A stretch of DNA of 25,388 nucleotides, taken from the NCBI GenBank assembly GCA_964406505.1, contig CAYORX010000023.1, positions 1 to 25,388 of the forward strand, written 5' to 3'. Source of the DNA: DTU015 sp964406505 (GTDB lineage Bacteria > Bacillota > Sulfobacillia > Fermentithermobacillales > Fermentithermobacillaceae). This document shows positions 1 to 7,554 of this stretch, piece after piece (position 1 is the stretch's first letter; each line of letters begins with the position of its first letter). The notes beneath the pieces were generated by a model that ran no database searches, was not told where the DNA came from, and saw nothing but the letters and a program-made list of their open reading frames with translations. The position numbers and the translations under genes were made by a program.

Positions 1-26
1 CCCGAGATGCGACAGCTATGTTTAAT

Positions 27-53
27 GCCCGGGATTGCCTGGGCTTTTTTTCT
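27..53 (+). terminator. Intrinsic terminator of a gene left of the window
   Basis: A GC-rich hairpin at 27-44 (arms GCCCGGG and GCCTGGGC, one G-U pair, 4-nt loop) is followed directly by seven T residues at 45-51. This is the classical rho-independent form. It reads on the plus strand, so it should end a transcript entering from the left edge. No coding region is visible to its left. Confidence 0.8.
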
Positions 54-134
54 TGCACGTTCTCATTTATAATCTAGATGTGTCGTTAAACATCTTGTTT
101 AATTGAACGGAAGATCCAGTATTTCACTGAACAA

Positions 135-308
135 TTATGGGAAAAAGCCGTGTTGAATAAAATAGTAAAGAGATGTAGCTACGGAGCCAATTGTAAGTAA
201 AAGCGTCCAAATTGCTCCCGTGTGGTTACCATCTTTTAGCAATATAAATGCCCAGTTTAAACTATATATCCCTATAAGTATCGTAAGTACTATGCCTATT
301 AGGTGCAT
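135..308 (-). CDS. Small two-helix membrane protein, hypothetical
   Basis: An ATG-to-TAA ORF of 57 codons, read divergently from trpS. I do not recognise the family. The product begins MHLIGIVLTILIGIY, a hydrophobic stretch over roughly residues 1-24. A short polar segment (KDGNHTG, about 25-31) follows, then a second hydrophobic stretch (about 33-51) and a short tail ending in HGFFP. This fits a two-helix integral membrane hairpin. The ATG is the only usable start because a TAA lies two codons upstream in frame. Its Shine-Dalgarno match is weak, which is the main reason for doubt. It fills most of an otherwise empty 380-base gap, and its composition is far from random for this AT-rich DNA. 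Coding status is inferred from hydrophobic patterning only. Confidence 0.5.
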   Translation of the reverse strand: MHLIGIVLTILIGIYSLNWAFILLKDGNHTGAIWTLLLTIGSVATSLYYFIQHGFFP

Positions 309-310
309 AA

Positions 311-350
311 CTTAGTAATATGCAATTGCCTAAGAAGGCATACACTTAGG
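311..350. repeat. Three alternating short inverted repeats before trpS
   Basis: CTTAG (311-315), CTAAG (330-334) and CTTAG (345-349) can form two mutually exclusive hairpins. The better one is CCTAAG (329-334) with CTTAGG (345-350), a perfect 6-bp stem. A third option pairs TGCC with GGCA across 327-340. No T-tract follows, so this is not a terminator by itself. It lies between the divergent small ORF and trpS and could be leader structure, an operator, or chance. Confidence 0.25.
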
Positions 351-410
351 TTAACTGGCCACACATTTAATAATGGACAGCATTATATGCATTATATAGG
401 AGGAAACATA

Positions 411-1427
411 GTGAAAAAAGCATTTTCGGGTGTTCAGCCATCGGGTCTTTTACATATAGGTAATTATTTCGGTGCTATCAAAAGATTCACTGAATTTCAA
501 AGCCACTATGATTGTTATTATTGTATTGTAGATTTACATGCGATTACGGTTTACCAAGATCCTAAAGATTTGCCTCAGTGGATAGTTGACACGGCTTTAT
601 ATTATCTTGCTGCTGGATTGGATCCGGAAAAGGCTACACTATTTGTTCAGTCGGATGTTCCATGCCATGCAGAACTGGCTTGGTTGCTTCAATGTGTATC
701 CACTTTTGGAGAGTTATCGCGGATGACACAATTTAAGGACAAATCTTTCGGGCAAGAATCAGTCTCTGCAGGATTATTTACATATCCAGTGCTAATGGCG
801 GCGGACATTTTATTGTATGATTCCGATGTAGTTCCTGTAGGTGAAGATCAAAAGCAACACGTGGAATTGTGTAGAGACATTGCAGAGCGATTTAATAGCC
901 GTTACGGCGAAACCTTTAAAGTACCTGAACCAGTAATTCCTGAATTCGGTGCTAGAATTAAATCTCTTCAAGATCCGCTGAAAAAGATGTCTAAATCCGA
1001 CACTAACCCATTAGGGTATATTGCCCTTTCTGATTCAAAGGATCAAATTGCTAATAAAATACGTCGGGCTGTGACAGATTCCGGTCGAGACATTGTTTAT
1101 TCACCTGAAGATAAGCCTGCGATAGCAAATCTTATGACTATATATTCATTGTGTACGGGTAAGAGTTTTACAGAAATAGAGAAACATTTTGCGAATAAAG
1201 GCTATGCGGATTTTAAGCGGGAATTAACAGACGTTTTGATTGAAATCGTTATTCCTGTACAAAAACGTCACCGGAAATATGCTGATTCTAGGCAATTAAA
1301 TTACATACTTGAGCGGGGTGCCGAAAGGGCAAATCAGGTGGGTTCAAAAATATTAAAGCGAGCAAAAGATCGAATGGGACTCTCGGGCATAGGGGATCCT
1401 ACTCAAAGAATCTTGTTTAAATCCTGA
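411..1427 (+). CDS. trpS: Tryptophanyl-tRNA synthetase
   Basis: Cytoplasmic class I aminoacyl-tRNA synthetase that charges tRNA-Trp with tryptophan using ATP. The protein has 338 residues, the normal length for bacterial TrpS. The HIGH-type ATP-binding signature is seen as PSGLLHIGNYFGA (residues 10-22) and the KMSKS loop as KKMSKSD (191-197). GEDQKQHVEL, conserved in TrpS, is near 144-153. I chose the GTG at 411 because an excellent AGGAGG lies just before it and homology starts at once with KKAFSGVQPSG. An upstream ATG in the same frame at 303 would add 36 residues unlike any TrpS. No T-box (specifier stem or AGGGTGG core) is visible in the short leader, so tRNA-responsive control is not supported. 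The gene is followed by a promoter for comM rather than by an obvious terminator. Confidence 0.97.
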   Translation: MKKAFSGVQPSGLLHIGNYFGAIKRFTEFQSHYDCYYCIVDLHAITVYQDPKDLPQWIVDTALYYLAAGLDPEKATLFVQSDVPCHAELAWLLQCVSTFGELSRMTQFKDKSFGQESVSAGLFTYPVLMAADILLYDSDVVPVGEDQKQHVELCRDIAERFNSRYGETFKVPEPVIPEFGARIKSLQDPLKKMSKSDTNPLGYIALSDSKDQIANKIRRAVTDSGRDIVYSPEDKPAIANLMTIYSLCTGKSFTEIEKHFANKGYADFKRELTDVLIEIVIPVQKRHRKYADSRQLNYILERGAERANQVGSKILKRAKDRMGLSGIGDPTQRILFKS

Positions 1428-1433
1428 CATATA

Positions 1434-1462
1434 TTGACAACCTTTTAATGGTAAGTCATAAT
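1434..1462 (+). promoter_or_regulatory. Sigma-A type promoter for comM-yraN
   Basis: A perfect -35 box TTGACA (1434-1439) is followed after exactly 17 nt by CATAAT (1457-1462), five of six consensus matches. A TATAAT (1462-1467) overlaps it but would give a 22-nt spacer. This lies about 70 nt before the comM start. It is the best vegetative promoter in the window. Confidence 0.7.
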
Positions 1463-1535
1463 ATAATAGGGATTGACTATTTATAACAAAATAACAATAT
1501 TTCGCCAGGCAATATTCTACCGGAGGTAATGTAAT

Positions 1536-3053
1536 TTGTTCTCTTCCGTGTTTAGTGCTACGGTGTCTGGTGTAGATGGATTTCCCGTTGTGGTTGAAAC
1601 GGATGTTTCGCGAGGATTACCCTGTTTTGAAATAGTTGGTATGCCAGCGACCTCAGTCAAGGAGTCTAAATATCGAGTAAGGTCCGCGCTTAAGAATCAG
1701 GGATTTAAAATACCCTCTTGTAGAATTACTGTTAATCTCGCCCCAGCTGGTCTTCATAAAGAAGGTACGCAATTGGATCTAGCGATTGCTGTTTCCCTTT
1801 TGATCGCCTCTCGGCAGATTCCTGATACATATAAAGCACGAAAATATGGTTTTTTGGGCGAACTTGCGCTAGATGGCAGTGTTAGGCCAGTCCCGGGAAT
1901 ACTGGCGATGGCACTAGCCTTATACGAGTCTGGCCAAGAAGGTGTAATTGTACCTGTAAGCAACCAGGCCGAAACATCTTTTTTAGAAAACTTGGACATC
2001 AAAATTGCAAGCAATCTTTTTCAAGTAGCGAATTTTTTGAAAAAAGATACGAAATTATCATCCCCTAAAATGTTTTCGTCGCCGTCCGATCGTTCAAGCG
2101 AATCATTGTATACGCAAATAAAAGGGCAGCGAGCAGCGAAAAGGGCACTGAAAGTGGCTGCGGCAGGAAAACATAATATTCTTTTCGCGGGTAGTCCCGG
2201 TGCTGGCAAGAGTCTGTTAGCTAGGGCACTGCCGGAAATAATGCCGGAACTTTCGTTAGAAGAAGCTGTTACTGTGACCAAAATTCATAGCGTTGCAGGT
2301 TTACTTCCCGATGGTGTAGGTCTTTTGAAAAAACGCCCATTTAGGGCTCCGCATCATACTGTAACATCTACTGCGCTAATCGGAGGCGGGGCTAACCCTA
2401 AACCGGGGGAAATTACTTTGGCACACCGAGGAGTTTTGTTTCTGGATGAATTACCAGAGTTCGCTTCATCGGTGATTAATGCGTTAAGACAACCTTTGGA
2501 GGACGGTTTGGTTAATATAACCCGCGCAAAGGGAAATTATTGTTTTCCGTGCCAAGTGCTTCTGGTGGCGGCAATGAATCTGTGCCAGTGCGGGCATTGG
2601 GGAAGTGATTCCCAAAACTGTTCGTGTACGCCCCATCAGCGTCATCGGTACATTTCAAAAATCAATGGACCCCTACTTGATCGGATTGATATTTGGATGC
2701 CTGTAAATCGAGTTGATGTTGAAGATCTCACTACAACCGCTAATGAGCAAACTGTAAATTTTGTAAGAGGTAATATTTCCAAAGCCAGGGAGTTGCAAAG
2801 GCAGCGGCTACAGGATTTAAACCTTTGGACTAATTCAGAGATGGGGCCGAAAGAACTATCTACCTTGATCAGTATTTCCGCCTCGGGTCGAAAATTACTA
2901 CTTGATGCTTATAAAAAGATAAAACTTTCTGTAAGAGCTTATTATAGGGTGATTAAAATAGCTACAACTATAGCCGACTTAGTCTTTTCTCCGAGAATAG
3001 AAGAGGAACACATAGCTGAAGCCTTGTCATATAGACAGCGAATTTTTGATTAA
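1536..3053 (+). CDS. comM: YifB/ComM family Mg-chelatase-like AAA+ ATPase
   Basis: AAA+ ATPase of the ComM/YifB family. In Gram-negative models ComM is a helicase that promotes branch migration during integration of transformed DNA; the role in Clostridia is less certain. At 505 residues it is full length. The N-terminal ChlI/Lon-like domain covers about 1-165. Walker A is GSPGAGKS (219-226), Walker B is GVLFLDELPEF (299-309), and the family cysteine cluster CQCGHW starts near 350, followed by LLDRIDIWMPV (380-390). The start is a TTG with GGAGG ending 9 nt upstream; homology to family N-termini (SSVFSATVSGVDG) begins there. yraN follows after 32 nt, probably in the same transcript. Confidence 0.95.
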   Translation: MFSSVFSATVSGVDGFPVVVETDVSRGLPCFEIVGMPATSVKESKYRVRSALKNQGFKIPSCRITVNLAPAGLHKEGTQLDLAIAVSLLIASRQIPDTYKARKYGFLGELALDGSVRPVPGILAMALALYESGQEGVIVPVSNQAETSFLENLDIKIASNLFQVANFLKKDTKLSSPKMFSSPSDRSSESLYTQIKGQRAAKRALKVAAAGKHNILFAGSPGAGKSLLARALPEIMPELSLEEAVTVTKIHSVAGLLPDGVGLLKKRPFRAPHHTVTSTALIGGGANPKPGEITLAHRGVLFLDELPEFASSVINALRQPLEDGLVNITRAKGNYCFPCQVLLVAAMNLCQCGHWGSDSQNCSCTPHQRHRYISKINGPLLDRIDIWMPVNRVDVEDLTTTANEQTVNFVRGNISKARELQRQRLQDLNLWTNSEMGPKELSTLISISASGRKLLLDAYKKIKLSVRAYYRVIKIATTIADLVFSPRIEEEHIAEALSYRQRIFD

Positions 3054-3085
3054 TAATCTGCTAAGAACTTTTTTAGGGGGCTTAT

Positions 3086-3484
3086 ATGGAGAAACAGAAA
3101 AAAGTTCCTTATAATGTCGGTTGTATTATGGAAGAACAAGCGTGTAGGTTTCTCACTCGGCGTAATTATAGTATCATATGCCGCAATTATAGATCACGAT
3201 ATGGGGAGGTTGATATAATAGCCGCAAGATGTAATACTTTGGTCTTTGTTGAAGTGCGTTATCGGAGAAAAAACAGTTTAGTAACACCAAATGAGTCTGT
3301 CGATTGGTCCAAAATCAGAAAGTTAAAGCTTACAATTCGTGATTTTCTTTATACCCATTCCAAAACAGCTTCCAAGTATGATTTTATAAGAGTAGACTTG
3401 TGTTGTATAACAAGTTCAGATGCTATTTTAGAAAACAGTTCTAATCTTGATTTTAATATCATTATGGATATTATCGAATTTTAA
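3086..3484 (+). CDS. yraN: UPF0102 family protein YraN, nuclease-like fold
   Basis: Small protein (132 residues) of the UPF0102/YraN family, which has a restriction-endonuclease-like fold and is usually encoded beside rnhB, comM or dprA. Its biochemical role is not firmly established. The core motif is visible: G40-E41-V-D43-I-I, then VFVEVRYR at 53-60, which stands where most members have VEVK-x-R; the lysine is an arginine here. A GGGGG stretch precedes the ATG at 3086. Starting at the internal ATG (residue 15) would still retain the domain. The gene is followed by a convergent methyltransferase, with only 41 nt between them and no recognisable terminator hairpin. Family assignment is firm; function is inferred. 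Confidence 0.88.
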   Translation: MEKQKKVPYNVGCIMEEQACRFLTRRNYSIICRNYRSRYGEVDIIAARCNTLVFVEVRYRRKNSLVTPNESVDWSKIRKLKLTIRDFLYTHSKTASKYDFIRVDLCCITSSDAILENSSNLDFNIIMDIIEF

Positions 3485-3525
3485 TAATCGTTTGTATCTT
3501 TATTTTTGATTTTGTATTTTGATGT

Positions 3526-4314
3526 TCAAGTGGGTAAACGACAAAAGAAAACCATTTCAGTGGAATTAGAATTTATCTGTTGTTTTTCATGTAAAGATCC
3601 CTGTTCGGCAAACACTTTTAGCCCGGACGTTTCCAATATTAAACGTAATTCCCTTGGGAAAAAATATGTGAGAGTATTAGAACAATTAGCTTTTCTAGTA
3701 AGTTCGTCTTTATCACCGTACTCCTCGAGATAAATAGAATTATGTTCGAGCTGGTTTACAAAGTCGTATGTACTTACAAACCTGTTAACGATTCTTGTCC
3801 CGGTAAGTGGATGTTCGAAACCGAAGATTCTTTCAATGCTATTAATATAAACCATAAAGGGGATATCTGGGACGCTGATATCTAAAATAAACACTCCATT
3901 TGGTTTAAGATGTTTTATTACTCTTTTAAGCATGTTTATCAATTGAGCGGTTTGAGTAAAATGACTAATCATATTACAAGGAGCGATGATAAGATCAAAT
4001 TTTCTTTCTAACTCAAATTTTGTAACATCTTGTTTTACAATGGTAATTCTATCGGTCAAAGATGAGTTTGCTCCATGAAGTTTATCGTAGCAACGCTTGA
4101 TCATATCATCGGAAAAATCAATTCCGGTGACATTGAAGCCTTTTTTTGCCAAAGGAATTAATATCCTACCAGTTCCCGATCCCAACTCCAAAATATCTGG
4201 GCCAAACTTGTGAGCAAATTCAATATAAGCATCTATATCTTTCAGTCCGGCGTGTAGAATATCGTAAAATTCTGCGAAGAACCCACAATATAAGGATTTG
4301 CCGTTTCTGTTCAT
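3526..4314 (-). CDS. Class I SAM-dependent methyltransferase, substrate unknown
   Basis: A 262-residue class I (Rossmann-fold) methyltransferase. Motif I appears as ILELGSGTGRILIPLA, followed by VTGIDFSDDMI, whose Asp should bind the SAM ribose. DLIIAPCNMISHF fits motif IV and LKPNGVFILDIS the following strand. The N-terminal segment FAEFYDILHAG is typical of small-molecule type methyltransferases, but nothing here reveals the substrate. Two adjacent starts exist, TTG 4317 and ATG 4314. GGTGAT lies just before both, and I prefer the ATG. It is the last gene of the minus-strand ger-rnhB block, 33 nt after rnhB, so it is probably co-transcribed. Whether it acts in sporulation or germination is only a guess from position. 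Confidence 0.8.
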   Translation of the reverse strand: MNRNGKSLYCGFFAEFYDILHAGLKDIDAYIEFAHKFGPDILELGSGTGRILIPLAKKGFNVTGIDFSDDMIKRCYDKLHGANSSLTDRITIVKQDVTKFELERKFDLIIAPCNMISHFTQTAQLINMLKRVIKHLKPNGVFILDISVPDIPFMVYINSIERIFGFEHPLTGTRIVNRFVSTYDFVNQLEHNSIYLEEYGDKDELTRKANCSNTLTYFFPRELRLILETSGLKVFAEQGSLHEKQQINSNSTEMVFFCRLPT

Positions 4315-4347
4315 CAATTTATCACCAGCTATCGGCTAATATTTAAA

Positions 4348-5001
4348 TCATCTGTAACCGGAAATCATCTTGCGGACAGGTTCAAACGAGCGTCTATGAA
4401 TTGGAGAAGGTCCCTTTTCATTAAGACATTTCATATGATCTTTCGTACAATACCCTTTATGGTTTTCAAAACCATATCCTGGATACAGGGAGGAGAATTC
4501 AACCATCATCCTATCCCGCACTACTTTTGCGATAATTGATGCGCACGCGACAGACGCTACTTTACTGTCTGCGCGTATTAGCGCTTGTTGGTTCATTTCC
4601 AACTCGGGAATTGAGTAACCGTCGACTACGACTAAGTCGGGATTGTGCCCTTTCATGACAAGTTCTCGAAGCGCGGTTTTCATAGAAGCAAAAGTAGCGA
4701 CTACGATACCAAACTGATCTATAAATCTAGATGAACGGATGCCTACACCAAAAGCTATGCTTATATGTATGATGGATTTAAAAATTTGTTCTCGCATTTT
4801 CGGAGAAAGTTTTTTACTATCATTCAAGTTAGCAATTTTGGGTTGAACGGGCAATATTACCGCTGCAGATACAACAGGGCCAGCCATTGGTCCCCTACCG
4901 GCTTCGTCAACACCTGCTATGTATTTTGCTTTAGTACGTCTGAGAAATTCCCATTCGTAAAGTTTATCTACTTTCGCACGTGCTTGTTGCTGTGTTTTCA
5001 A
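4348..5001 (-). CDS. rnhB: Ribonuclease HII
   Basis: RNase HII cuts RNA in RNA-DNA hybrids and removes ribonucleotides misincorporated in DNA. With the start used here the protein has 217 residues. The signature is YIAGVDEAGRGPMAGPV, with catalytic D32 and E33. D127 (VVVDGYS) and D145 (RADSK) complete the DEDD metal site, and HKGYCTKDH near 181-189 is the usual C-terminal family motif. Start choice is difficult. The reading frame extends to a TTG at 5088, but AAGGAG abuts that codon with no spacer. That AAGGAG is instead well placed for an ATG at 5083 in another frame, which ends after 11 codons. I therefore prefer the in-frame TTG at 5001, with GGGAG 10 nt upstream. Most homologues of this gene lie next to yraN on the same strand; here it points the other way, behind gerC. 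Confidence 0.93.
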   Translation of the reverse strand: MKTQQQARAKVDKLYEWEFLRRTKAKYIAGVDEAGRGPMAGPVVSAAVILPVQPKIANLNDSKKLSPKMREQIFKSIIHISIAFGVGIRSSRFIDQFGIVVATFASMKTALRELVMKGHNPDLVVVDGYSIPELEMNQQALIRADSKVASVACASIIAKVVRDRMMVEFSSLYPGYGFENHKGYCTKDHMKCLNEKGPSPIHRRSFEPVRKMISGYR

Positions 5002-5047
5002 CCCAAATGCACTCCCTTGACTCTGTAGGCTTTTTAAACAGTCTGCT

Positions 5048-5083
5048 TTATAAACAACTCTGTATTGTCTTCGCCATATCCAT
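5048..5083 (-). other. Possible 11-codon leader ORF before rnhB
   Basis: ATG at 5083 has an ideal AAGGAG five nt upstream and encodes MDMAKTIQSCL before a TAA. It sits inside the 5' extension of the rnhB frame, in a different frame. It may be a translated leader peptide coupling gerC and rnhB translation, or the remains of an older rnhB start lost by an indel. Only the ribosome site and frame are seen; translation is inferred. Confidence 0.3.
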
Positions 5084-5126
5084 GGCAACTCCTTTTCTTC
5101 TTAAGTGCTCGTGGAATAGGTCGGAA

Positions 5127-6362
5127 TTATTTTGGAGTAGGTGGATTTTTGGTAAATCCTGAAGTAAACACGAAAATTTTTATATCATAGGTGACAGCAG
5201 TATTTCTGAACTTTGAAGCCCAATCAAATTCTTTCCATTCAGTCCATGTATTAAAATGGCGATGAACCGTCATTCCCAACTTTATTACATCCGAATCAAA
5301 AGCTTGCAATTTGGTAAACGTCTGATCCAACAGCTTTTTAAGTTCCAATTCTGCGGCATGAATCAAGTTGTTACGTGAATCCGGAGTTAGTTCGAATGTT
5401 TGAGCAGTGGATTCCTCCATAGAAGCTGTGACTCTTGCTTTGAAGTTGACAGATACGTTTCCTTCATCTATTATTTTCGTTTTTCGAGAAATAGAGAAAT
5501 GCTGAAATTCCAAAGTTGTAATTTTATCTATACCGTTAGTAACAGGAATGTCTATGAAACCCCGTTCAAATGATCCTTGCAACATATTAACTGCCATTGT
5601 TTCTGATGTGTCCAATGTGTTAATCATTTTTACTTTTGAACCATTCTTTTTAAAAATAGCTGAACCTAGTAGAGTTACTATTTGTTTTGAGTCACTCCGA
5701 GACTCATTTTGCACGGAAGTCTTTTCGAGCGGTGCTGATACGGTTAAGTAAGGCGTCCATGGATGGATTTCTTCGATGCTATAGGCGATTAAAAAATCGT
5801 GAACTGAAACTAGCGGGCAAATTCCTAATTCATGATAGCAGCTTGTAAGAAGTTTGGTTAAATAATCGGATGCTCGGGATTCTTCCGGCCAACTAAACTG
5901 GTTCATGAACTGAGAAGCACTGCCTTTGCATACTGCTATAAATGTGTTATGTCTGAAATCGAGATTTCGCGAAAACACGTCGAGCACAACACTAGCATCA
6001 TCACGTGCTAACTCTTCGCCTAACAATAGTATTTGTGTATGTGCTGTGGTAGTTCGTCTAGATGTTTTTCTAGTCATTTGCGCCAATGCATCTAACAGAC
6101 TGTTTCCCTCAGCAGACATGAGAAAGTCAGTTGATTTTGTTTCATTTTTTGTTATATCTTCATCATTCATTTTTATTGGAAGAGCTATGTCTGCAGTGAT
6201 TAGTAGTAGTTTCTGTTTACCTTTGTCTATACCTAAAATCGTGACTAAAGATAAATCCTCTAATTCCCGTCTTCCGTAGCAACTGCATGCATAAAAACAT
6301 AGCATGGTTAATAAGACGAAAGATAAACCGTTACACAGTAACCTCAAAATATCAGTTTTCAT
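5127..6362 (-). CDS. gerC: Spore germination protein GerC, lipoprotein subunit of germinant receptor
   Basis: C subunit (GerAC type) of a nutrient germinant receptor, expected on the outer face of the spore inner membrane. Length is 411 residues. An N-terminal hydrophobic signal (about 6-25) leads to the family hallmark C-Y-G-R-R-E-L-E-D-L (28-37), the equivalent of the common CWDRRELxDL. The cysteine that should carry lipid is C28, preceded by A-C-S rather than a standard L-x-x lipobox; C26 is an alternative. LVTILGIDKG and the C-terminal segment with LLDQTFTKLQ and GMTVHRHF fit the family. The ATG at 6362 has GAGG six nt upstream and overlaps the end of gerB by 11 nt, so translation is probably coupled. 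Expression in the forespore (sigma-G) is expected from the family, but I could not confirm a promoter. Confidence 0.9.
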   Translation of the reverse strand: MKTDILRLLCNGLSFVLLTMLCFYACSCYGRRELEDLSLVTILGIDKGKQKLLLITADIALPIKMNDEDITKNETKSTDFLMSAEGNSLLDALAQMTRKTSRRTTTAHTQILLLGEELARDDASVVLDVFSRNLDFRHNTFIAVCKGSASQFMNQFSWPEESRASDYLTKLLTSCYHELGICPLVSVHDFLIAYSIEEIHPWTPYLTVSAPLEKTSVQNESRSDSKQIVTLLGSAIFKKNGSKVKMINTLDTSETMAVNMLQGSFERGFIDIPVTNGIDKITTLEFQHFSISRKTKIIDEGNVSVNFKARVTASMEESTAQTFELTPDSRNNLIHAAELELKKLLDQTFTKLQAFDSDVIKLGMTVHRHFNTWTEWKEFDWASKFRNTAVTYDIKIFVFTSGFTKNPPTPK

Positions 6363-7554
6363 ATATATCCTCAGAATATTCAGGTGCTTCTTTTAGATCG
6401 TTTATGGCTTTTGAAATTTGTAAAGATCGTTTGCCTGTATTTCTAGCTAAAGAGACCAAATGTAATACTAATCCTAAACTTACGCAAATTGAACCTCCAA
6501 AAATGTAGACTTTAGCTAATAATTTTCCTGCTGCAAGAATTGAACTTGGTAAAGCAGCCACTCCAAAAGTTAACAAACCAACGCTTGGCACTAAAGGTCT
6601 ATAAGTTCGAATATTTATAAGTTGCGCTAACAATATCAAATTTATCATGTAGCATATACTAGCGTGTACTGCCGAAGCGAAGAACCAAGTGAACGTGAAT
6701 ATTGCTTCGAGTCTTTGCAAAAATCTTCCCAAATGTATTGTGCGAGAAATTACACCAATAGAAATAACGTGTCGGGTATTTTCGGGATAAGGCAAAGTGG
6801 TCAATACCATTAAAACCCCTGTGATTAAAATCAAGGTTGCTGTTGTTAGACTTCTATAAGCGGCCCTAGACAGTTTGCTGGGATTCTTTAAATAAGATTT
6901 AAATATGGCAATTGCCGGGATCCCTCCAAAGATACCGATGCCGTTTATAGATTGTTTAAAAATCGTGGGAACGCCCATCCCTAAAATTGGATGTAAATTG
7001 CGGATATCAAAAAGTTTCCAAGAACCTAATCCAACCACGATGATTGAGATATTTATAAAAGGATAAAAAAAGGATGCAGCCTTCGCCACAGGCTCTAAAC
7101 CTAACCATGCAGCGTATATTGCGCAAACAATTATGATGAAAAGTAGCAACTCGATAGGAAACTCAGGTAATAATCCTAGTATGGCGCCACCAGCAAATAC
7201 TCTTGCACTAAATGATGTAATCATTAGAAAATACATGATTATTAGTAAAGCAGTAATATCGCCTAAAATTTTGCCTAGTGTAATTCTTAAAGAAGGTATA
7301 AAACCAAGATTACCTGTTGAATTGGACCATTTAACCCAACCCCAGAAACCAACAGATGCAAAAATTCCTGAAATACCTATCGTAATCCAGGCTGCGGTGC
7401 CAGTAGTCGATGAGATATCAGAGGGGAAAGTCAGGAATATTTTCGTTGCAAACAGAAATATAAGCATAGCATAAACTTGATCAGAATCAAGGTGTCCAAG
7501 ATTAACTACATCGTATTCTGCCAGTTTTTCGTTCGAGTAATCAGGAGTTTTCAT
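6352..7554 (-). CDS. gerB: Spore germination protein GerB, permease-like subunit
   Basis: B subunit (GerAB type, endospore APC-superfamily permease) of a germinant receptor in the spore inner membrane, where family members bind the germinant. At 400 residues it is longer than the usual 360-370. The extra length is a polar N-terminal tail of about 24 residues and a charged C-terminal tail from about 370 (RNTGKRSLQ onward). Multiple hydrophobic segments follow the start of the core at LDSDQVYAMLIFLFATKIFLTFP-type sequence, which is the family entry motif. The ATG at 7554 has AAGGA eight nt upstream and overlaps gerA by 14 nt. With gerA and gerC it makes a complete three-subunit receptor. Confidence 0.9.
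   Translation of the reverse strand: MKTPDYSNEKLAEYDVVNLGHLDSDQVYAMLIFLFATKIFLTFPSDISSTTGTAAWITIGISGIFASVGFWGWVKWSNSTGNLGFIPSLRITLGKILGDITALLIIMYFLMITSFSARVFAGGAILGLLPEFPIELLLFIIIVCAIYAAWLGLEPVAKAASFFYPFINISIIVVGLGSWKLFDIRNLHPILGMGVPTIFKQSINGIGIFGGIPAIAIFKSYLKNPSKLSRAAYRSLTTATLILITGVLMVLTTLPYPENTRHVISIGVISRTIHLGRFLQRLEAIFTFTWFFASAVHASICYMINLILLAQLINIRTYRPLVPSVGLLTFGVAALPSSILAAGKLLAKVYIFGGSICVSLGLVLHLVSLARNTGKRSLQISKAINDLKEAPEYSEDIYEN

Noticed and set aside
303..410. N-terminal 36-residue extension of trpS from ATG 303
   Set aside because: No ribosome site, no TrpS homology, and a perfect AGGAGG serves the GTG at 411.
309..410. T-box or trp attenuator for trpS
   Set aside because: The leader is too short and lacks the T-box core and a terminator hairpin.
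1754..2281. Two minus-strand ORFs of 86 codons inside comM
   Set aside because: Antisense shadows of a strongly conserved gene, with no ribosome site or recognisable protein.
3506..3733. Plus-strand ORF of 75 codons after yraN
   Set aside because: Overlaps the methyltransferase on the other strand; the product is compositionally odd and the methyltransferase motifs are clear.
5926..6279. Plus-strand ORF of 117 codons within gerC
   Set aside because: Antisense frame of a recognised gene; Ser/Val-rich sequence typical of reverse-strand shadows.
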